DNA of 64,000 bases from Clostridiales bacterium (lineage in GTDB: Bacteria > Bacillota > Clostridia > Peptostreptococcales > Anaerovoracaceae): contig CP042469.1 of NCBI GenBank assembly GCA_015243575.1, positions 1-64,000 on the forward strand, in the 5' to 3' direction. Position numbers and translations under genes: made by a program. Of the stretch, positions 59,619 through 64,000 are shown one piece after another. A model generated the notes under the pieces. That model made no database searches. It was given only the letters and a program-made list of their open reading frames with translations, and was not told where the DNA came from. Position 1 is the stretch's first letter. The number at the start of each line of letters is the position of its first letter.

Positions 59619-59786
59619 TTATCTTATCATCATTTCAGCCTGTCTTTTCCCGCGTCCACATTTTGGCTCCGATAATTTACAGTTGCGCGGGCACTTGCCG
59701 CAACATTCTAATTCTAAACCTTTACGAGACTGCGGGGTAGTTGTAAAAGCAGGTTTGTTGTTCTTTCTTTTTAACCAGGTAAACAT
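59619..59786 (-). CDS. 55-residue cysteine-rich protein
   Basis: ATG at 59786 behind GGAGGG. Basic start (F-T-W-L-K-R-K-N-N-K) then C-C-G-K-C-P-R-N-C-K-L-S-E-P-K-C, five cysteines in 16 residues, with no membrane segment. Could bind a metal or Fe-S cluster. It lies just upstream of the DtxR-like gene on the same strand, which suggests a shared metal-related role; this is inference. Too short for most gene finders. Confidence 0.6.
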   Translation of the reverse strand: MFTWLKRKNNKPAFTTTPQSRKGLELECCGKCPRNCKLSEPKCGRGKRQAEMMIR

Positions 59787-59930
59787 AATAAATGACCCTC
59801 CATATCATAAAATATTAATTGGGAGTTTTCTTCTGAAATCCCTAAGGGATAATTTCTAGTGATTGGCTTAATTCTAAAGCGACAAATTAAACCGAATATA
59901 AATAGAATTTAAACGCTAGGTAAACAACAT

Positions 59931-59954
59931 AAAAAACGCTGAAAAAAATCAGCG
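59931..59954 (-). terminator. Rho-independent terminator of the TetR gene
   Basis: CGCTGA with TCAGCG (59937-59942 / 59949-59954), then a T-run on the minus strand (complement of AAAAAA). Confidence 0.75.
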
Positions 59955-60007
59955 CTTTTCCTAAATTAGCTGTCTTTATTTTTCTGTTAAAGCCTGTATA
60001 CTACACA

Positions 60008-60745
60008 TTACAGTGAAAAGTACTTTTGCACAATGTCGATTGCAGCATTGATTAATCTTTCCCTGTCTATTTCGTTTCGCTCAAAAACAATTCTATCAAC
60101 AGTGGCTGAGATCAGATCGAAGATTACGATTGCAGTTGCTTCGATATCATCCGAATGAAAGTCATTTCTCAATTGCATAAAATATCCAATTGTTGCCTGC
60201 AAGGTCTTTCTCCTTTGTTCTTCCAGAATTTCAGCCATTGCAGGATGATAATAGGAGAGCACTTTCAGTTCTCTGTTTAACTCTTTTGACTCCTCGTGTA
60301 CAGTAATCAGACTTTCAAAGAGAAGGCGCAGCCAGGTCTTGTAGTCTGCCTTGAGAAGATCAAGGTCATTGAGTACATCACTTTTGGCTATTTCAAACTT
60401 TTGGTGGTACCTTTCCAGTATTTCCAGAAAAATTGTGTCCTTATCCTTGAAATAAGAATAAAGGCTGCCAATTGAAACTCCTGCTCTATGGGCAATTTCA
60501 TTGGTAGTCGTATTATAATATCCTTTTTCACAAAACAATTGAAACGCCGAATTGAGTATTTTCTCTTTCATGTCAATGCTTCTTTGTTGTTTCGGTTTTC
60601 GGACTGGCTTATTCATGTTTTCAGGCTTGCTTGACCTTTCGGGCTTGCTTGGCCTTTCGGGCTTTCCTGGCCTTTCAGGTTTGCTTGGCTTTTCAGGCTT
60701 GCCTGGCCTTTCGGGTTTGCTTGGCGTGTATTGCATTATACTCAT
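60008..60745 (-). CDS. TetR-family repressor with low-complexity N-terminal tail
   Basis: About 245 residues; starts at 60745 or 60736 after AGGAGG. The first 55 residues are a K-P-E-R-P-G/S repeat tail, unusual for TetR proteins. Then the TetR HTH (A-F-Q-L-F-C-E-K-G-Y-Y-N-T-T-T-N-E-I-A, V-S-I-G-S-L-Y-S-Y-F-K-D-K) and a helical ligand domain. Divergent from a DHA2 drug-efflux gene, with an inverted-repeat operator between them, so it likely represses the pump until a ligand binds. Confidence 0.88.
   Translation of the reverse strand: MSIMQYTPSKPERPGKPEKPSKPERPGKPERPSKPERSSKPENMNKPVRKPKQQRSIDMKEKILNSAFQLFCEKGYYNTTTNEIAHRAGVSIGSLYSYFKDKDTIFLEILERYHQKFEIAKSDVLNDLDLLKADYKTWLRLLFESLITVHEESKELNRELKVLSYYHPAMAEILEEQRRKTLQATIGYFMQLRNDFHSDDIEATAIVIFDLISATVDRIVFERNEIDRERLINAAIDIVQKYFSL
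60620..60725 (-). repeat. Short tandem repeats in the TetR N-terminal tail
   Basis: About nine degenerate copies of a 12-bp unit (GGCCTTTCGGGC-like on the plus strand) code for repeated K-P-E-x-P-x. Likely expandable. Confidence 0.85.
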
Positions 60746-60803
60746 TAACCTCCTGCTTGAATTTATTGTAAAATGCAGGATTAACTTTGTCAATGAAAAA
60801 ATA

Positions 60804-60876
60804 TAAGTATATGCTCATGTTTTTGTTGACAAAGAGGTTCGGCTGAGAATAATATAAAACATGAGCAAAAGCTCAT
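60804..60876. promoter_or_regulatory. TetR operator pair and efflux promoter
   Basis: AAAACATGAGCAAAAGCTCAT (60856-60876; arms ATGAGC/GCTCAT) and its inverse relative, minus strand AAAACATGAGCATATACTTAT (60824-60804 region). Between them lies TTGACA (60826-60831) and TAATAT (60850-60855). The right operator sits over the start site of the efflux gene, the left one over the TetR promoter side. Confidence 0.65.
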
Positions 60877-60901
60877 ATTGATTACGAAAAAGAGGTAGTA
60901 T

Positions 60902-62356
60902 ATGAGAAACAAAAAAACAGTAATGGTCGTGTTGGTAATTGCAATTGGTACATTTATGTCATCGCTTGATTCAAGCGTTGTCAATCTGGTGAGCCCAATT
61001 ATAAAAGATGATTTTGGCGTTTCGGTATCCACGGTTGCCTGGATCGTAACCGCGTATCTGCTTGTCGTCAGCAGTCTGCTGCTCACTTTCGGGCGTATTT
61101 CGGACCTATACGGCCGCAAGAGGGTCTATTTGACAGGCTTTGTCATTTTTACAGTTGGTTCGCTTCTTTGTGGTTTGTCAGGAAATATCGTTGCCCTGAT
61201 TCTTTGCAGAGTGATTCAGGCATTGGGAGCTGCAATGCTGTATGCAACAGGATCCGCAATCATTACAAATGCAGTGCCTGCTTCAAGCCGGGGCAAGGCG
61301 TTCAGCATATCTGCCATCGCCGTTGCCTTTGGTCTTTGCGCAGGCCCGGTAATCGGAGGGTTTCTTACAAGCCTGCTGGGATGGCAGAGCATCTTTTTTA
61401 TCAATGTTCCAATTGGAATATTCGGAATTGTTATGGCCTCTCTTCAAATTCCGGAAGATGGAAAAAAGAATTCAGAACCGTTTGATAAAGTAGGAAGCCT
61501 GTTGATTTTTATTGCGCTGGTGTTGATATTACTTCCTTTAAGCATGCTGGAGAATTATCATCTAGGGCTGCCCGTATTTATTTCACTGATTGCGGGAGGA
61601 ATTTTAACGGCGGGGTTGTTTCTTACCTATGAGAGCAAATGCAGATATCCGATGCTTAATCTCAATTTGTTCCAAAGCCGCATCTTTGCCGCGGGCAATG
61701 CCGCTGCATTCTTTCTCTATATGGCGCAGTTTATCATGGCATTTCTAGCTCCATTCTATCTGGAAAACTTCCGTGAGTTCTCGGCCCTGAAAACCGGAAT
61801 GCTCTATCTGCCTTTGCCCCTTGCCACAATTATGATCGCACCGGTCAGCGGAATGATATCTGACCGCTTTGACAGCAGATACATCAGCACCGCAGGAACA
61901 ACCGTTATGGCGGGAGGGATTTTCCTGATGAGTTTCCTGAATAAAGATACCTCCATCATTTATATCATTGCCTCAATGATTCTCACTGGCTTTGGTTTTG
62001 GTATGTTTCAAACACCGAATAACAGCGCGATCATGGGCAGCGTTCCTCCGCAATACAGAGGGATTGCTTCAGGCACACTTGCCACAATGAGAAACCTTGG
62101 TATGGTCATGGGCGTCGCAGCTTCCGGAGCATTATTTTCAACAAATCAGAGTAAAGCTTTCATAAACCTGGCATCTAAGGGGCTTTCCAATTCGGCACTG
62201 AAAGATCAAGCGTTTGTTTCCGCGCTGCACACGACTTTTATGGCAGCAGTTGTAGCTTCGCTAGTGGCAATGGTGGCATCGCTGGCAAAGGGAAAAGTGA
62301 AAACAGAGGAGGGAAAAGTGAAAACAGAGGAGGGAAAAGCGGGTACCGCCGGATGA
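60902..62356 (+). CDS. DHA2-family (EmrB/QacA-type) MFS drug transporter
   Basis: 484 residues, fourteen membrane segments. L-D-S-S-V-V-N-L-V in segment 1, G-R-I-S-D-L-Y-G-R-K-R-V in loop 2-3, and motif C G-L-C-A-G-P-V-I-G-G-F near residue 145 mark a drug:H+ antiporter. GAGGTAG precedes the ATG. C-terminus ends with a three-fold K-G-K-V-K-T-E-E repeat (DNA repeat about 62290-62341). Divergent TetR partner. Confidence 0.92.
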   Translation: MRNKKTVMVVLVIAIGTFMSSLDSSVVNLVSPIIKDDFGVSVSTVAWIVTAYLLVVSSLLLTFGRISDLYGRKRVYLTGFVIFTVGSLLCGLSGNIVALILCRVIQALGAAMLYATGSAIITNAVPASSRGKAFSISAIAVAFGLCAGPVIGGFLTSLLGWQSIFFINVPIGIFGIVMASLQIPEDGKKNSEPFDKVGSLLIFIALVLILLPLSMLENYHLGLPVFISLIAGGILTAGLFLTYESKCRYPMLNLNLFQSRIFAAGNAAAFFLYMAQFIMAFLAPFYLENFREFSALKTGMLYLPLPLATIMIAPVSGMISDRFDSRYISTAGTTVMAGGIFLMSFLNKDTSIIYIIASMILTGFGFGMFQTPNNSAIMGSVPPQYRGIASGTLATMRNLGMVMGVAASGALFSTNQSKAFINLASKGLSNSALKDQAFVSALHTTFMAAVVASLVAMVASLAKGKVKTEEGKVKTEEGKAGTAG

Positions 62357-62376
62357 TTTTGCAGCAATATAAATAG

Positions 62377-62416
62377 AGCGCATCTGGCTCTTTCTCAAAA
62401 GAGGGCCAGATGCGCT
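62377..62416. terminator. Hairpin terminator between MFS and aldolase genes
   Basis: AGCGCATCTGGC with GGCCAGATGCGCT (62377-62388 / about 62404-62416). A second hairpin CTCCCC/GGGGAG lies at about 62464-62482, right after the aldolase stop. Both are kept in the decayed copy. Confidence 0.75.
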
Positions 62417-62496
62417 ACGGTATGGATGACCAATCTGTAATTGGACCGTTTAATTTACAGACGCTCCCCAATTAGACGGGGAGAGGGGGGAAGCCA

Positions 62497-63384
62497 TTAT
62501 GAAATCGATGCGGCAAAGATCGCTTTGATTGAGCTTGACAACATGGCATCAAACTCTTCCTCCGTCTGTTGAGCCGTCAAGCCTTGGGAAAGGGCGCGGG
62601 AAAAGCTGGCGATCAATCCTTGATTCCGTGCCAATTTCTCATTCGCTTCGGTCTGTGAATATCCACCCGACAAAGCCACAATTCGTGCAATATGAGGTTC
62701 TCCCATTAAATCGCTGTAGAAATTCTCTGCCGTCGGTATGGATAGCTTCAGCATAATTTTTTCGTCTTGCCTGAGGCCGGACAATTGGTTTAATAGTTCT
62801 TCTTTCAATATTTTTTCAGATTCTTCCTTATCCGGGCTGTGAATATCCACCTCGGGTTCTATGATTGGAACCAGTCCGGCTTCAATAATCTGCTTACCGA
62901 TCTCGAATTGCTGCGCAACCACATCTTTGATTCCTTCGCTGTTGGCATCTTTGATCACAGAGCGCATTTTGGTTCCAAATATGTTCTTTTGAGCGGCATG
63001 CTTTAGAAGATTGTCCAGATCCGGTATGGGCTTCATCAGCTGAACTCCATTCTCAATGGCAGCGAGTCCTTTGTCAACCTTTAAAAATGGAACGATGCCT
63101 TTCTTCTCCCAAAGATAATCCGCAGTAAATTCATCATGAATGGTGCGATCCATCGTATTCTCAAATAAGATGGCGCCCAGAATATACTCGGAAGTAAATG
63201 CCGGACTTGTTATGATTCTTGTTCTCATGTCATGGACTAAATTGAACATTTCTTCTTCATTGGAATAGCTGTCTTCCTTAATTCCGTATTGAAGGAGTGC
63301 TTTTGGAGTACTCCCGCCGCTCTGATCCAGGGCAGCGATAAAACCTTTTCCTGTATGGATCAGGTCCATTTGCAACTGATTCAT
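62497..63384 (-). CDS. fda: Class I fructose-bisphosphate aldolase
   Basis: 295 residues, close to the remembered Staphylococcus Fda: [19 protein letters not shown] at the start, [18 protein letters not shown], and the Schiff-base Lys in M-L-K-L-S-I-P. It splits fructose 1,6-bisphosphate into DHAP and glyceraldehyde 3-phosphate without a metal ion. AAAGGAG precedes the ATG. Single-gene unit. A partial duplicate lies 22 kb away. Confidence 0.95.
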   Translation of the reverse strand: MNQLQMDLIHTGKGFIAALDQSGGSTPKALLQYGIKEDSYSNEEEMFNLVHDMRTRIITSPAFTSEYILGAILFENTMDRTIHDEFTADYLWEKKGIVPFLKVDKGLAAIENGVQLMKPIPDLDNLLKHAAQKNIFGTKMRSVIKDANSEGIKDVVAQQFEIGKQIIEAGLVPIIEPEVDIHSPDKEESEKILKEELLNQLSGLRQDEKIMLKLSIPTAENFYSDLMGEPHIARIVALSGGYSQTEANEKLARNQGLIASFSRALSQGLTAQQTEEEFDAMLSSSIKAIFAASIS

Positions 63385-63683
63385 TGAATTCTCCTTTCAA
63401 CGTAAAACAAATGACATTTAAAATTTATTGCTTATGATACAGTTACATTCCTATATATTCGTTCCCAGTTTAAGAAAATTATAACACTGAATTCGCACAA
63501 AAAATTGTAAAAAGGCTATAATAAAGTGCTGAACATGGAGAGGCAGAAGAATTCCCATCGATATTTTTCCATGTAGACCGGCAGGGTATCGATTAACATA
63601 TCGGCAGGGTATGGACGAACATAATGGAAGTTGCTGACAAAATAATTTTTGTTGTTGACCTGTCTATTACTGTAGGGTTTATC

Positions 63684-63716
63684 GTTATATTTGTAAGATG
63701 ATCTTACAAATATAAC
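63684..63716. promoter_or_regulatory. 33-bp perfect palindrome in front of an MFS gene (operator)
   Basis: GTTATATTTGTAAGAT and its exact inverse around a central G (63684-63699, 63701-63716), 12 bp before the MFS start. TTGACC at 63655-63660 may be the -35 box. The place, between promoter and ribosome-binding site, fits a repressor site. Confidence 0.75.
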
Positions 63717-63728
63717 GCGGAGGCCGAT

Positions 63729-64000
63729 ATGAAAAGTATAACTACGAATCAAAACCTTTTTTTATTGTTATGTGGGCAGTTCGTATCGCAAATCGGTGAT
63801 AAATTTTACGCCATTGCGCTGGCTTACTGGGTACTTCAGGTCACACACGCACCATCCATAATGGGTATTGTACTGTTTTCATCGATGGCACCCGCAATCG
63901 TGGTCGGTTTTCTTGCGGGAGGGATTATTGATTCATTTAGCAGAAAAATATTTTTGATCAGCACAGATTTGATCAGGGGACTTGTAGTAACTGCTGTCGT
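63729..64000 (+). CDS. MFS transporter, N-terminal part (cut by window end)
   Basis: The first 90 residues only; GGAGGCC precedes the ATG. N-terminal segment L-L-L-C-G-Q-F-V-S-Q-I-G-D-K-F-Y-A-I-A-L and second segment S-I-M-G-I-V-L-F-S-S-M-A-P-A-I-V-V-G-F, then I-D-S-F-S-R-K. This fits DHA3-type macrolide/drug exporters (MefA-like). The 33-bp palindrome just upstream suggests a local repressor, perhaps encoded beyond the window. Confidence 0.8.
   Translation, partial: MKSITTNQNLFLLLCGQFVSQIGDKFYAIALAYWVLQVTHAPSIMGIVLFSSMAPAIVVGFLAGGIIDSFSRKIFLISTDLIRGLVVTAV

Larger units (their letters stand above)
62351..63495 (-). repeat. Intact aldolase locus, partner of the decayed copy at 40.0-40.4 kb
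   Basis: Region from GGATGATTTT through the terminator, aldolase gene and promoter, duplicated (with deletions) at 39982-40392. Confidence 0.88.

Noticed and set aside
60620-60725. CRISPR-like array
   Set aside because: The repeated 12-bp units are contiguous and in frame inside the TetR gene, without unique spacers. No cas genes in the window.

Overview
The window looks like a low-to-moderate GC, anaerobic member of the Clostridia (Bacillota), probably an amino-acid-fermenting type. Reasons: strong AGGAGG ribosome-binding sites with frequent GTG and TTG starts, a one-polypeptide pyruvate:ferredoxin oxidoreductase, SLH-domain surface protein, a class I Fda-type aldolase resembling Gram-positive ones, two sigma-54 enhancer-binding regulators and many small flavin/Fe-S proteins. 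No rRNA, tRNA, CRISPR array, transposase or phage gene was seen.

Layout. 0-4 kb: remnants of a toxin-immunity region (SUKH, a frameshifted immunity-like gene), a MazG-like protein, two GNAT acetyltransferases and a DUF2200 protein. 4-9.4 kb: a compact sugar PTS locus with GlcT-like antiterminator, EIIA, NagE/PtsG-like EIICB, HPr, a HAD phosphatase and a PIG-L deacetylase; two RAT-like antitermination elements sit in front of the EIIA and EIICB genes. 9.4-18 kb: S41 peptidase-like protein, a stand-alone rsmH, two orphan proteins and a 1,449-residue SLH surface protein. 18-31 kb: accessory genes (AraC/GyrI-type regulators, QueG-like Fe-S protein, hydrolases, MATE pump, two-component system, VanY-like carboxypeptidase) with an unusual density of broken genes. 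31-40 kb: a YczE/MocR pair, YoaK, and a GH3 beta-glucosidase plus GPH transporter with a divergent AraC regulator. 40-44 kb: nifJ with its own sigma-54 promoter and neighbouring regulator. 60-64 kb: TetR/MFS drug-efflux pair, fda aldolase and the start of another MFS gene.

The most interesting part is 46-59 kb. A sigma-54 activator (48146-49873) lies between two divergent -24/-12 promoters, one reading leftward to an MFS transporter and one rightward to a long operon: opine-dehydrogenase-family protein, iron alcohol dehydrogenase, a five-polypeptide flavin/iron-sulfur dehydrogenase (split HcnA/HcnB-like parts, two-cluster ferredoxin, BFD-like protein, HcnC/DadA-like oxidoreductase), an Asp/Glu-racemase-family enzyme, three tiny membrane proteins and an APC permease. 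Related AT-rich palindromes flank the activator gene at enhancer distance from each promoter. I infer an inducible anaerobic catabolic system for an opine, imino acid or D-amino acid; the substrate is not known from sequence. nifJ could consume pyruvate released by such a pathway.

Several genes carry single-base indels or in-frame stops (about 0.9, 18.9, 23.1, 23.5, 27.9, 29.8 kb), a flavodoxin-like gene is reduced to its two ends (24.2 kb), and a second aldolase locus is decayed (40.0-40.4 kb). The single-base events could be real decay or sequencing error; the two deletions are real sequence structure.
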